From the NCBI RefSeq assembly GCF_028595325.1, contig NZ_JAQQXR010000005.1:1-64000 (forward strand): DNA of 64,000 bases, written 5' to 3'. Positions 53,903 through 62,547 of this stretch are shown one piece after another. The DNA comes from Janthinobacterium fluminis (GTDB taxonomy: Bacteria > Pseudomonadota > Gammaproteobacteria > Burkholderiales > Burkholderiaceae_D). Under the pieces are notes generated by a model. That model saw only the letters and a list, made by a program, of their open reading frames with translations, made no database searches and was not told the DNA's origin. Each line of letters begins with the position of its first letter. Position 1 is the stretch's first letter. Position numbers and translations under genes: made by a program.

Positions 53903-54520
53903 ATGAAGCAAAATTTTTCCCTGCGCAGTCTCGCCGCCGCGTCGCTGCTGGTTTGCGCCGCCGCCGCGCCGGCGTATGCCGCCGTTATTGATTTTGACGA
54001 CATCGTGGTCCCGCCGACCTCGAATCACATGGATACCACCGTCCTCGACTATGCTTACCAGGGCTTTACCTGGTCTGGCGGGGCGGGGGGCTACAGCTGG
54101 CTGGTTTCGCCGGCGGCTGCCGCACCCTATTTAAGTTTTCCGGGCGTGGCGACGCATTCCGGGCCTAATTTTGCGTGGACAAATGGCTCTAGCGATGTGT
54201 CCCTGTCGGCCTCCCACACCTTCAATGTCGACAGCTTCTGGGCGCGCGATCTGAGCGGCACGGACCAGGCCGTCGCGCACGGCTATCTGAACGGCGTGGA
54301 AATCTTCACCCGGACGCTGCGGATGGCCGATACGTATCAGCAGTTCAATCTGCATTTCAATGGCATCGACACGCTGACCCTGACCAACCATGGCAATTTG
54401 TTGATCGACGATATCAGCATCTCGGCCGTGCCTGAGCCGACCAGCTACGCGATGCTGCTGGGCGGCCTGGCGCTGTTGGGCGGGATCGCGCGCCGCCGCA
54501 AGGGCGCCGCCGCGCAATAA
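53903..54520 (+). CDS. PEP-CTERM sorted protein, 205 residues
   Basis: A signal peptide (to about APAYA) leads into a beta-rich extracellular domain with no clear named family (FTWSGGAGGYSWLV, FWARDLSGTDQAV). The C terminus is a classic PEP-CTERM signal: VPEPTSYAMLLGGLALLGG followed by ARRRK. Exosortase, encoded elsewhere, would process it during export to the cell surface or matrix. The upstream 120 bases are AT-rich and probably regulatory; the ribosome site is AAAGGA. Confidence 0.9.
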   Translation: MKQNFSLRSLAAASLLVCAAAAPAYAAVIDFDDIVVPPTSNHMDTTVLDYAYQGFTWSGGAGGYSWLVSPAAAAPYLSFPGVATHSGPNFAWTNGSSDVSLSASHTFNVDSFWARDLSGTDQAVAHGYLNGVEIFTRTLRMADTYQQFNLHFNGIDTLTLTNHGNLLIDDISISAVPEPTSYAMLLGGLALLGGIARRRKGAAAQ

Positions 54521-54557
54521 GGTGCGCCGGGCAGCAGTCAGCCCGTCAAGCGCCACC

Positions 54558-54585
54558 AGCCCCGCCGAGCGTCGCGGGGCTTTTT
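54558..54585 (+). terminator. Terminator after first PEP-CTERM gene
   Basis: AGCCCCGC (54558-54565) pairs with GCGGGGCT (54574-54581), followed by Ts to 54585. Confidence 0.85.
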
Positions 54586-54660
54586 ATTAATTGTCTACAT
54601 TGATTGACTTGCAATATTTGAGATGTTAGCATTTTTTCTTCCTCAATTTGAAAGTCCATC

Positions 54661-55308
54661 ATGCCGCGCCTGCCCGCCCTCATCCTTTCCCTCAATTTGC
54701 TGTTGTTGGCCGGCGTGACGCAGGCGGCCCCCAATCTGTTGAGCAACGGCTCGTTCGAGCAGCCCGGCATCCATAGCCAGTACGCCCTGTACAGCAGCGG
54801 CTCCAAGGCCATCGCCGGCTGGACCGTCGTGGGCGCCGACGTCCAGCTCACGCGCACCGAGTTTGTCCCCGCCGCCGACGGCAAGAACTGGGTCGACCTG
54901 ACCGGCGTCTACGGCTACGACAAGGGCTTGCGTTCGGATGCCGTGCGCACCACGGCCGGCCAGCATTACCGGCTGTCGTTCGACCTGGGCGACTACTATT
55001 TGGCGGGCTTCCAGACGGCGACGCTGGCGGTCAGCATCAACGGCGCCCCGCAGACGCTGTTCACCAACGTTTACCAGGGCGGGGTGATGGACTGGGAGCG
55101 CATGTCCTTCGACTGGGTGGCCAACAGCGGCAGCGCGCAGATTACCTTCCTCGGCGTGGCGAACGGCAAGCTCAGCAACAATGCCGTCATCGGCCTGGAC
55201 AACGTCGTCTTCGAGCAGCTCTCCGCCGTGCCGGAACCGTCCACCTATGCCATGCTGCTGGCGGGGCTGGCGCTGGTCGGCGCGGCGATGCGGCGCAAGG
55301 CCGGCTGA
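54661..55308 (+). CDS. PEP-CTERM sorted protein with DUF642-like domain, 215 residues
   Basis: The product has a signal peptide (to about TQAAP), a DUF642/galactose-binding-like beta domain (NLLSNGSFEQPG, AIAGWTVVGADVQL, YRLSFDLGDYY, DNVVFEQL) and a C-terminal VPEPSTYAMLLAGLALVG plus RRK sorting signal. It is likely a surface or matrix carbohydrate-binding protein. The upstream region is AT-rich and its own promoter is likely. It converges with the cytochrome gene. Confidence 0.9.
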   Translation: MPRLPALILSLNLLLLAGVTQAAPNLLSNGSFEQPGIHSQYALYSSGSKAIAGWTVVGADVQLTRTEFVPAADGKNWVDLTGVYGYDKGLRSDAVRTTAGQHYRLSFDLGDYYLAGFQTATLAVSINGAPQTLFTNVYQGGVMDWERMSFDWVANSGSAQITFLGVANGKLSNNAVIGLDNVVFEQLSAVPEPSTYAMLLAGLALVGAAMRRKAG

Positions 55309-55324
55309 TTTCTTCCCCGCGAAG

Positions 55325-55801
55325 CTAGTGCCGGCGCCTGCCCAGCACGATGTGCAGCACGCTCAGCGCCGCCAGCGCCAGTCCGGCCACCCAGTGCACG
55401 CCAGACCACAGCGGCCGGTCGCTTTCGCCGGCCAGATAGTAGAGCCCGAAGCCGGTGGCGATCAGCAGCGCGAACGTGGCGATCATGGCCCAGCCCGACA
55501 CCAGGTTACGGCCCGCCTTCAGCGCGCGGCGGATGTGGGCGTTCATCAGGCTGCCGAGAAAGAACAGCGCGGCCATCGCGCTGGCGCCGTGCAGTTTCAT
55601 GGCCCATGGTTCGAGCGGGTGGATGGCCTCGCCGAATTCGCCGGGCGTGCGCAGGAAGTAATGCGCCAGCAGCCAGGCGGCCCCGCTGAGCAGCAGAGCG
55701 GCGCCGCTGGCGTAGAGGCAATGGCGGTGCCAGCGCTCCAGGCGCAGGTTGATGTGGTGGCGCGCGTGCGCGTGCGGGGTGGCGGGTTTGTGGGAGTGCA
55801 T
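55325..55801 (-). CDS. Membrane b-type cytochrome-like protein (DUF4405-like)
   Basis: The 158-residue protein has a His-rich N terminus (MHSHKPATPHAHARHH), then four membrane helices with histidines placed as in b-type cytochromes (MKLHGASAMAALFFLG, LMNAHIRRAL, GVHWVAGLAL, VLHIVLGRRR). It would pass electrons across the inner membrane. It is the last gene of the five-gene operon, three bases after apbE. The family call is by pattern; the redox role is inferred from the ApbE/FMN-protein neighbours. Confidence 0.75.
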   Translation of the reverse strand: MHSHKPATPHAHARHHINLRLERWHRHCLYASGAALLLSGAAWLLAHYFLRTPGEFGEAIHPLEPWAMKLHGASAMAALFFLGSLMNAHIRRALKAGRNLVSGWAMIATFALLIATGFGLYYLAGESDRPLWSGVHWVAGLALAALSVLHIVLGRRRH

Positions 55802-55804
55802 TGT

Positions 55805-56632
55805 CTAGATTATAAGGGCTGAGGCGCCGAAGGCCGCCAGCGCCGGGTGTTGTGCGTCGCCGCTGGCCAGCACGACCTTGGTCAGGGCGTCCGCCGCGGC
55901 GCAGGCGGGCGCCAGCACCGTGACGCTGGCGGCGCCGCCGGCCGGCTTGCCGTCGCGGCCGTCGACGAAGGCGCCGACCGGGACGCCGTCCTGGACCCTG
56001 GCGGAGAAGTAGTTGGCCGAGGTGGCCAGCGCGCCATCGCGCAGCGGCAGTTCGGCGGCGGCGCTTTGGGGCCGCCATGGCGCGCGTATCGCCACCGGAA
56101 ATGTGGCCGCGCCGAGTACGCGCAGGTCGCCGCCGGCGTTGACGCAGGCGCTGCGCACGCCGGCCCGCGCCAGCGCGGCGACGGCCAGGTCGACCGCGTA
56201 ACCCTTGGCGATGCCGCCCAGGTCGATCCAACCGGGTGCGTGCTTGCGCACGGCGCCGTCGCGCTCGCAGCCCAGCACGTCCAGGCCGGGCCGGTAGCGC
56301 GGCGCCGCGGCGCGCGGCGCCGGCAGGTAGTTCCAGGCCACCAGTTGCGGCGCGCAAGCGATGTTGAAGATGCCGTCCGAGGCGGCCGCGACGCGCTGCG
56401 CCAGTTGCAGCACGCGCCAGGTGTGCTCGTGCACGCTCGTCAGCGTGCCGGGCGCGGCCAGATTCAGGCGCGCGACGTCGCTGGCGCCGTCGTGGAAGCT
56501 CATCAAGCGGTGCACCAGCGCGATGTCGGCGAAGGCCAGCGCCGCCGCGCGGTGGGCCTCGGCGTCCGGCAGCGGATCGGCGATGTGGATGTCGACCAGC
56601 GTGCCCAACCAGGGCTGGGCACGGCGTATCAT
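55805..56632 (-). CDS. apbE: FAD:protein FMN transferase
   Basis: The 275-residue enzyme matches ApbE: QPWLGTLVDI at the N terminus, LMSFHDGASDVARLN, WIDLGGIAKGYAVD and VNAGGDLRVLG as substrate-binding blocks, and DALTKVVLASG near the end. It transfers FMN from FAD to a Thr/Ser of a target protein. The target is evidently the FMN-binding protein encoded just upstream, with which it overlaps by ATGA. It lacks a clear lipobox signal, so its export is uncertain. Confidence 0.92.
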   Translation of the reverse strand: MIRRAQPWLGTLVDIHIADPLPDAEAHRAAALAFADIALVHRLMSFHDGASDVARLNLAAPGTLTSVHEHTWRVLQLAQRVAAASDGIFNIACAPQLVAWNYLPAPRAAAPRYRPGLDVLGCERDGAVRKHAPGWIDLGGIAKGYAVDLAVAALARAGVRSACVNAGGDLRVLGAATFPVAIRAPWRPQSAAAELPLRDGALATSANYFSARVQDGVPVGAFVDGRDGKPAGGAASVTVLAPACAAADALTKVVLASGDAQHPALAAFGASALII

Positions 56633-57165
56633 TTTTTCAGCACCACCTGGGCGATGGCGGCGATGCGCCGCACGCCGTCGGTGACGTGGGTGGCGGACAA
56701 GGTCGCGCCGCTGATGTTGGCGATGCCTTCGCCCACGCTCAAACCGGCCGGCGCCGTCTTGCCGACGAATTGTTTGCGCCATGCCGGGTTGCGGATTTCG
56801 CCGCCGTGGCTTTCGCGGTAGCTCAGGATTTCCACCTGGCGCACGCTGGCGTCGAGGTTGACGCCGACGGCGTAGGAGATCAGCTCGAACTTGCCGATGA
56901 CGTCGTCGAGGATCAGATAGCCGATCGCCGCGTCGGCCTTGTAGGCGGCGAACACGCGCCAGTGGACCGAGCGCGCCGGCAGGCCGGCCAGTTTTTCGAC
57001 CTGCTGCATCTGCGCCGTGTTCAAGGCCACATTCTGTTCCCGGAAGCTGTTCGCCTCCGGGAACATCAGGCGCTGCGCCTGCTCCACGTTCAGGTACTGG
57101 GTGGCAAAGGCGGGCGCGCTGGCCGCGCTGGCCGCCAGCGCGGCCAGGTGCAGGTTTTTCATCAT
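56629..57165 (-). CDS. Periplasmic FMN-binding domain protein
   Basis: The 178-residue product has a signal peptide (to about PAFAT) and a C-terminal FMN-binding domain with the flavinylation motif ISGATLSATHV, in which the Thr is the expected attachment residue, as in NqrC/RnfG. Unlike those it has no membrane helix after the signal, so it should be a soluble periplasmic flavoprotein. It is coupled to apbE and lies ten bases after the porin gene. Confidence 0.9.
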   Translation of the reverse strand: MMKNLHLAALAASAASAPAFATQYLNVEQAQRLMFPEANSFREQNVALNTAQMQQVEKLAGLPARSVHWRVFAAYKADAAIGYLILDDVIGKFELISYAVGVNLDASVRQVEILSYRESHGGEIRNPAWRKQFVGKTAPAGLSVGEGIANISGATLSATHVTDGVRRIAAIAQVVLKK

Positions 57166-57174
57166 GCGCCGATG

Positions 57175-58494
57175 TTAGTATGAAAAGCCGACGCCCAGGT
57201 TCAGGCGGTCGCGCGTTTTGTCTTCGCGGAATTTCTGGTAGTCGGCCTTCAGCACCACGCCTTCGCCCACTTTCAGGTTGGCGCCGACGGTGACGACTTT
57301 TTCATCGACGGCCGGCGTCACGCCCACGCCCTGCGGCACGCCCTTGAAGCTTTTCGCCGTGTTGTACTGTTCGTAGCGCAGGAAGGGGCTCAGCGTGTAG
57401 TCGCCCGCCTTCAGCAGTTGGTAGGCGGCCTGCAGATACCAGCCGGCGAAGGCGCTCGGTATCGGGTTCGGCTGGCCGATGTTGAGCTGGTTGACGGCCT
57501 CGGTGTTGCTGATCTGGCCGCGCGCGTACAGCGCCGACAAGTCCCACTGGCCCGGCGTGTAGCGGCCGTGCAGGTCGAGCACCGTGATGCGCGCGTCGTT
57601 GGCGGCGAAATCGGCCGTCTTGTGGCCGGCCTTGCCGGTGAAGACGGAGCCGCCCAGCAGCAGGCCGGGCACGCCGCGCCAGTTCAGCGCGCCGTGCACG
57701 CTCAGGTCGCGCGACTTGGCCAGCTGGCCTTCCTGGTGGATGTTGCCCAGCGGCGATTCGCGGCCTTCGCCGTCGGCGTTGAAGACCCATTTGCTCAGGT
57801 CGAAACCGGTGGTGACGCCGACGTCCCAGCTCAGGCCGTTGGCGAATTCGCCCGACAGGCCGAGGCCGGCTTCGCGCCAGGTCGAGGGGATGATCGCCGT
57901 CTCGACGAAATTGCGCTCGACGCCGTAGTAGGCGGTCGGCTCATGGTTGGTGTTGAGCAGGCCGACCGGCATCAGGAACAGGCCGGCCTTGGCGCGCAAG
58001 CCGTTGCCGAATTCGCGTTCGACGTACAACTGCTCGACTTCAAATTCGCCCTTGTCGTCGGCCGAGACGACGGCGTGTTCCAACTCGAACTCGCCGACCA
58101 CCTTGGTCTTCTCGTCGAAGCGGTGCTGGATGCCGATGACGGCGCGCCGCAAGTCGCTCTGGGCCGCGCTGGCATTCTTGGTCGGGCGGTTGTAATTGAT
58201 TTCGCCGTAGCCGCTCAGCACGGTGGCCGGCGCGGCGCCGGAGGCGCTTGCGACCCCGCTTGCGGCCCCGCTCGCGGCCGGCGCGGCGGCGACCTGCGCC
58301 GTCAATGCCTGCTGGCGCTGCTCGACGACTTCGGTCTTCTTGACGCTGGCCCGCAACTCGCTTTTCAGCTGTTCCAGCTCGGCGGCCATCTTTTCTATGC
58401 GTTGCAGCAATTCGGCTTCGCCGGCGCTGGCGGCCAGCGGCGCGCCCAGGAATGCGGCCGCGACGGCGGCGGCGATCATATGTTTGCTCATCAT
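57175..58494 (-). CDS. Outer-membrane porin with N-terminal coiled coil
   Basis: The 439-residue protein has a signal peptide (to about LAASA), a coiled coil (EAELLQRIEKMAAELEQLKS) and a beta-barrel with alternating strands ending in the C-terminal aromatic signature LNLGVGFSY. This layout fits phosphate-selective-like (OprO/OprP) porins, though selectivity cannot be read. It is the second gene of the Fur-box operon, 25 bases after the peroxidase gene, so it may admit an iron-related or organic substrate. Start is ATG 58494 or 58491. Confidence 0.85.
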   Translation of the reverse strand: MMSKHMIAAAVAAAFLGAPLAASAGEAELLQRIEKMAAELEQLKSELRASVKKTEVVEQRQQALTAQVAAAPAASGAASGVASASGAAPATVLSGYGEINYNRPTKNASAAQSDLRRAVIGIQHRFDEKTKVVGEFELEHAVVSADDKGEFEVEQLYVEREFGNGLRAKAGLFLMPVGLLNTNHEPTAYYGVERNFVETAIIPSTWREAGLGLSGEFANGLSWDVGVTTGFDLSKWVFNADGEGRESPLGNIHQEGQLAKSRDLSVHGALNWRGVPGLLLGGSVFTGKAGHKTADFAANDARITVLDLHGRYTPGQWDLSALYARGQISNTEAVNQLNIGQPNPIPSAFAGWYLQAAYQLLKAGDYTLSPFLRYEQYNTAKSFKGVPQGVGVTPAVDEKVVTVGANLKVGEGVVLKADYQKFREDKTRDRLNLGVGFSY

Positions 58495-58519
58495 GGTGGA
58501 GTCTCTTTCAATAATGGGA

Positions 58520-59755
58520 TTAGTGTGCGGTGTAGCCGTCCGTGAGCGTGCCGAGGAATTTCACGACATCGCCGATTTCGCTTTCCGACATTGCCGGCGC
58601 CATGCCGGGCTGGCGGTTGTAGGGCACTTCGGCGACGTTGACGTAGCGGCGGTACTGCGGCGGCAAGTCGTTGAACTTGTCGACCTGGCCGTCGGCGCCC
58701 AGCGGATACCACTCCTCCGGATGGGTATCGCGGCGCACATAGAAGCGCGTCACCTCGGTCAGGTCGGTGAAGGCGCCGTTGTGGAAGAACACCTTGCGGG
58801 TGGCGACGTTGCGCAGCGTCGGCACCTTGAAGGCGCCGCACAGGTCGGCGCGGTCGGCCAGGTCGGTGCGGTCCGGGCCGCACAGGCCCAGGTCGAAGTA
58901 GGCCGGGTCGAGCGTGGCGGCGATGCGCGGGTTGCGCGGCACGCCGAGGTTGTCGAAGCTGAAGTCGGTGAACAGCGGCGGCGCGCCGTCGGCGCCGCGG
59001 GTGCTGGTGTGGCAGGCCGCGCAATTGCCCTTGGTGGGGTTGTTGAACAGGGCCAGGCCGCGCAATTCGGCCTCGTCCAGCTTGGCTTTGCCGGCCAGGA
59101 ACAGGTCGTATTTCGAGTCGTAGGGGTGGAAGGCCGGGTCTTCCTTCTGGTATTGCTGCAGCGCGAAGGTGATGCGTCCGAACGCCTGCTCCGGGTTGTC
59201 GAAGATGGCGGCGCCGAAGACGGCGCGGAACTGCCCGGCGTAGGCCGTGCTCTTCACGCGGGCGACCACGTCCGCCTTGCTGGCGTTGGCCATCTCGTGC
59301 GGCGCCAGGAAGGGGCGCGCGGCCTGCTCGGCCAGCGAGGCGGCGCGGCCGTCACGGTTGATGCCGCCGGTTGGCGTGCCGTCCTTGGCGAAGAAAAAGG
59401 CCGGGTTCAGGTCCAGGTAGCGCAGCGACGGCGAGGCGCGGAAGCCCTGCACGTCGCCGTTCGGACCGCCCAGCTGGACGGCCAGGCTGTCGCTCTGGGC
59501 ATGGGCGTTGGCGGGGTTATGGCAACTGGCGCAGGATTGCTTGCCGGACGCCGACAGCGACGCGTCGCTGAAGATTTTCTCGCCCAGCGTGGCGGCCTGG
59601 CTCAGTTTGCTGACGGGATCGACGGGCGTGGTCGCGCCCGGCGTGCCGGCGCCGCTCCCGCCGCAGGCGGCCAGGGCCAGCGCCAGCGTGGCGGCGGCGA
59701 GACGGGAAAGCGCGGGCAGGGGCGCGGACGGCCGTGTTGTTATATTGTTTTCCAT
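58520..59755 (-). CDS. Di-haem cytochrome c peroxidase / MauG-like lipoprotein
   Basis: The 411-residue protein has a signal with lipobox-like LAAC, two c-type haem motifs (CASCH near residue 78 and CAACH near 235), and family blocks such as LGEKIFSDASLSASGKQSC and FKVPTLRNVATRKVFFHNG. It is related to bacterial cytochrome c peroxidases and MauG, periplasmic enzymes acting on peroxide or protein radicals. It is the first gene of the operon behind a Fur-like box. Confidence 0.9.
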   Translation of the reverse strand: MENNITTRPSAPLPALSRLAAATLALALAACGGSGAGTPGATTPVDPVSKLSQAATLGEKIFSDASLSASGKQSCASCHNPANAHAQSDSLAVQLGGPNGDVQGFRASPSLRYLDLNPAFFFAKDGTPTGGINRDGRAASLAEQAARPFLAPHEMANASKADVVARVKSTAYAGQFRAVFGAAIFDNPEQAFGRITFALQQYQKEDPAFHPYDSKYDLFLAGKAKLDEAELRGLALFNNPTKGNCAACHTSTRGADGAPPLFTDFSFDNLGVPRNPRIAATLDPAYFDLGLCGPDRTDLADRADLCGAFKVPTLRNVATRKVFFHNGAFTDLTEVTRFYVRRDTHPEEWYPLGADGQVDKFNDLPPQYRRYVNVAEVPYNRQPGMAPAMSESEIGDVVKFLGTLTDGYTAH

Positions 59756-59800
59756 CGCTTGGTGGTGAATGTAAAAGAAGGGGGCGCTAGGCCGCAAATG

Positions 59801-59819
59801 AGAATGATTGTAATTTACG
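59801..59819 (-). promoter_or_regulatory. Fur-box-like sequence upstream of the redox operon
   Basis: GAGAATGATTGTAATTTAC matches the classical 19-base Fur consensus at 13 positions, with an intact GAGAATGAT half. It lies about 45 bases before the di-haem peroxidase start on the minus strand, in an AT-rich patch suited to a promoter. Iron-dependent repression of the five genes is inferred. Confidence 0.6.
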
Positions 59820-60039
59820 CTTGTTGATGTTGCAATTAGGCAGCAAGAACTAGTGCGTGGGCGGGGCGCGGCGATATCGGGGGGACGGAGGCGGAAACGC
59901 CGGCTGGCAGAGGCGGCGCGGGGTTTGTCCCCATGCAAGACGGCGGCAAGGCGCTGTTGTTTTTTTGCACGGCCTGGACTGGCCGGGGCGGGGCGGCGGC
60001 CGGCCGCGTCAATCCGCAGCCGGCCTTGGTGGTGGGCGC

Positions 60040-61167
60040 TTACTTCGCGCGCAGCGTCTGCAGGATGGGTTGCAGGACGGCCTGGCCCAGGCGCACGCTG
60101 CGCGGACCGCTCCAGCCCGCCTGCGGGTCAGGATCGTTGGCATTGTCCTTGAACGGCATTTCCAGCGTCAGCGCCAGGCAGCCGAAGGCGTGCGTGATGT
60201 GCGGCGAGCCCATCGTCAGCACTTCCGGCGTGAACGGGCCTTCCGGATAGCCGACGGCGTTCTGGAAGTCCGGGCTGGCGACCTTGAAGTCGGCGATGAA
60301 GCGTTCCTGCTCGGCCTTTTGCGCCGGCGTGAACGTTTCCAGCGCGTCGCTGCCGGCCATGAACACATACGGCAAGCCTTCGTCGCCGTGGATGTCGAGG
60401 AACAGGTCGCAACCGACTTCGTGCATCTTGTTTTTCACGCACAGCACTTCCGGGCTGCGCTCCAGCGTCGGCGTCATCCATTCGCGGTTCAGGTTGGCGC
60501 CGGCCGCGTTGGTGCGCAGGTTGCCGCGCACCGAGCCGTCCGGGTTCATGTTCGGCACCACGTAGAACACTGCGTCCTTGAGCAACTGGCGGGCGAAGGG
60601 GTTGGCGCCGTCGAGCAGGGCGTCGAGCATGCCCTCGACAAACCATTCGGCCATCGTCTCGCCCGGATGCTGGCGCGCGATCACCCACACTTTATGGGCG
60701 GCGTCGGGGTTGCCGACGACCAGCAGGTTCATGTCGCGGCCCTCGACGCTGCTGCCCAGGTCGAGCATGTGCACCAGCGGCGAGGCCTGGGCGTTGTCGA
60801 GCAGGGCCAGGTGGCGGTCCCACGGGTAGGGCTCGAAGTAGGCGTAGTAGACGCTGTCCTCTTCCGGCGTGTGCTCGATCGTCATGACCTTGCCGTCGTA
60901 GCTGGTGGGCACGCGGAACCAGGTTTCGCGGTCGTAGCTGGCGACGGCCTGGTAGTCGACCCAGCCGTCCGGGTAGGCTGCCGCGCTGGCGTTGAGGAAG
61001 CGCATCGTGCACGCTTCGGCCTGGGCGCCCTGCAGGCGGAAGTAGAACCATTGGATGATGTCGGAGTGCGAGTCTTTGCGGATGTTCAGTTCGATCGCGT
61101 GCGGCGCGTCGGCGCGCAGGACGTCGATGGCGCCGGCGTCGAACTGGTGGCTGATTTTGATAGACAT
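60040..61167 (-). CDS. M14-family zinc carboxypeptidase (cytosolic CCP type)
   Basis: The 375-residue protein has an N-terminal beta domain followed by an M14 domain. WVIARQHPGETMAEWFVEG holds zinc ligands His and Glu, VVPNMNPDGSVRGN the substrate region, LFLDIHGDEGLP the third ligand, and LTLEMPFKDN the catalytic Glu. This HPGE-type pattern is that of the cytosolic carboxypeptidase subgroup, whose eukaryotic members deglutamylate proteins; the bacterial substrate is unknown. There is no signal peptide. ATG 61167 follows TAGGAAGCC. Confidence 0.9.
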   Translation of the reverse strand: MSIKISHQFDAGAIDVLRADAPHAIELNIRKDSHSDIIQWFYFRLQGAQAEACTMRFLNASAAAYPDGWVDYQAVASYDRETWFRVPTSYDGKVMTIEHTPEEDSVYYAYFEPYPWDRHLALLDNAQASPLVHMLDLGSSVEGRDMNLLVVGNPDAAHKVWVIARQHPGETMAEWFVEGMLDALLDGANPFARQLLKDAVFYVVPNMNPDGSVRGNLRTNAAGANLNREWMTPTLERSPEVLCVKNKMHEVGCDLFLDIHGDEGLPYVFMAGSDALETFTPAQKAEQERFIADFKVASPDFQNAVGYPEGPFTPEVLTMGSPHITHAFGCLALTLEMPFKDNANDPDPQAGWSGPRSVRLGQAVLQPILQTLRAK

Positions 61168-61278
61168 GGGATGGCTTCCTAGTGAATTCGAGACGGTGTG
61201 TTTTTGCATCTGTGTGCAAGTCGTTCATGATACTAGTTTTGCCAGTGTTGCATAAAGTTGCGCATCGGAATCTGCCTA

Positions 61279-61307
61279 TTGCCAGCGCGCGGAGACGCCC
61301 CTACACT
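61279..61307 (+). promoter_or_regulatory. Promoter of second DctP gene
   Basis: TTGCCA (61279-61284) and TACACT (61302-61307) are 17 bases apart, with the same CTACACTAG core as the first DctP promoter. Confidence 0.7.
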
Positions 61308-61370
61308 AGAGCGGCGCATGACAAACTTGTCATTTATGCATACGAGAATAAAAACTTCCGGAGACTTGTT

Positions 61371-62459
61371 ATGGAACGTCGTTCCTTTTTGAAAAAAGCC
61401 GCCGTGGGCGCCACGGCCGGCGCGGCCATCGCGGCGCCGGCGCTGGCGCAGACCCTGCCGACGGTCAGCTGGCGCATGGCGTCGAGCTTCCCGAAAACCC
61501 TGGACACGATTTTCGGCGCCGCCGACCTGTTCGTGAAACGGGTCGCCATGCTCACCGGCGGCAAATTCCAGATCCGCCAGTTCGCCGCCGGCGACATCGT
61601 GCCGGGCCTGCAGGTGATGGACGCGGTCCAGGCCGGCACGGTGGAAATGGGCCACACGCCGTCTTACTATTACTTCGGCAAGGATCCGACGTTCGCCTTC
61701 GACTGCGCCGTGCCCTTCGGCCTGACGTCGCGCCAGCAGACGGCGTGGATGGACCAGGGCGGCGGCCGGGCGCTGATGCGCGAATTCTTCAAGGGCTATG
61801 GCATCGTCAATTTCTTCGCGGGCAACACCGGCACCCAGATGGGCGGCTGGTATCGCAAGGAAATCAAGACGATGGCCGACATCAAGGGCTTGAAAATCCG
61901 TATCGCCGGTTTCGCCGGCCGCGTCATGGAGCGCCTGGGCGCCGTGCCGCAGCAGATTCCCGCCGGCGACGTCTACGCGGCCCTGGAAAAGGGCACGATC
62001 GACGCGGCCGAATGGGTCGGCCCCTACGACGACGAGAAGCTGGGCCTGGTCAAGGTGGCGCCGCATTACTATTCGCCGGGCTGGTGGGAGGCCGGGCCGC
62101 AACTGTCCTTCTACATCAACATCAAGGAGTGGGAGAAGCTGCCGAAGGAATACCAGGCGGCGATCGAGGTGGCCAGCTACGAGTGCCACGTCGTCATGCA
62201 GGCCGAGTACGACGCGAAGAATCCGGCGGCGCTGGCGCGGCTGATGAAGAACGGCGCCAAGCTGCATAATTTCTCCAAGGAAATCATGGACGCCGCCTTC
62301 AAGGAGTCGACCGCCGTGATGGAGGAGGAGGCGGCCCGCAACGCCAAGTTCCGCAAGGTCTACGAGCCGTGGAAGCGTTTCCGCCATGACCAGAACCAGT
62401 GGGCCTCGGTGGCCGAGGCGACGATGCAGAACTATCTGATCGGCGCCGGCCGCAAGTAA
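61371..62459 (+). CDS. TRAP transporter solute-binding protein (DctP family), copy 2
   Basis: The 362-residue protein closely resembles copy 1 along its whole length and has the same TAT leader (MERRSFLKKAAVGATAG) and hallmark blocks (AGDIVPGLQVMDAVQ, GTIDAAEWVGPYDDEKLG). Differences cluster in patches (for example MGHTPSYYYFGKDPTF against CGHSASYYYFGKDAAF), which may change ligand choice. CCGGAGACTTGTT supplies the ribosome site. No membrane subunits are adjacent. It arose by duplication of copy 1 or the reverse. Confidence 0.93.
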   Translation: MERRSFLKKAAVGATAGAAIAAPALAQTLPTVSWRMASSFPKTLDTIFGAADLFVKRVAMLTGGKFQIRQFAAGDIVPGLQVMDAVQAGTVEMGHTPSYYYFGKDPTFAFDCAVPFGLTSRQQTAWMDQGGGRALMREFFKGYGIVNFFAGNTGTQMGGWYRKEIKTMADIKGLKIRIAGFAGRVMERLGAVPQQIPAGDVYAALEKGTIDAAEWVGPYDDEKLGLVKVAPHYYSPGWWEAGPQLSFYINIKEWEKLPKEYQAAIEVASYECHVVMQAEYDAKNPAALARLMKNGAKLHNFSKEIMDAAFKESTAVMEEEAARNAKFRKVYEPWKRFRHDQNQWASVAEATMQNYLIGAGRK

Positions 62460-62547
62460 GCCGCGCCGCCGCCGGCGCGGCGAGAATTTTCTCGCCCGGC
62501 CCGGCAAACCGGATTACACTCGTGCATCACTTTAACGGGGGGCGGGG

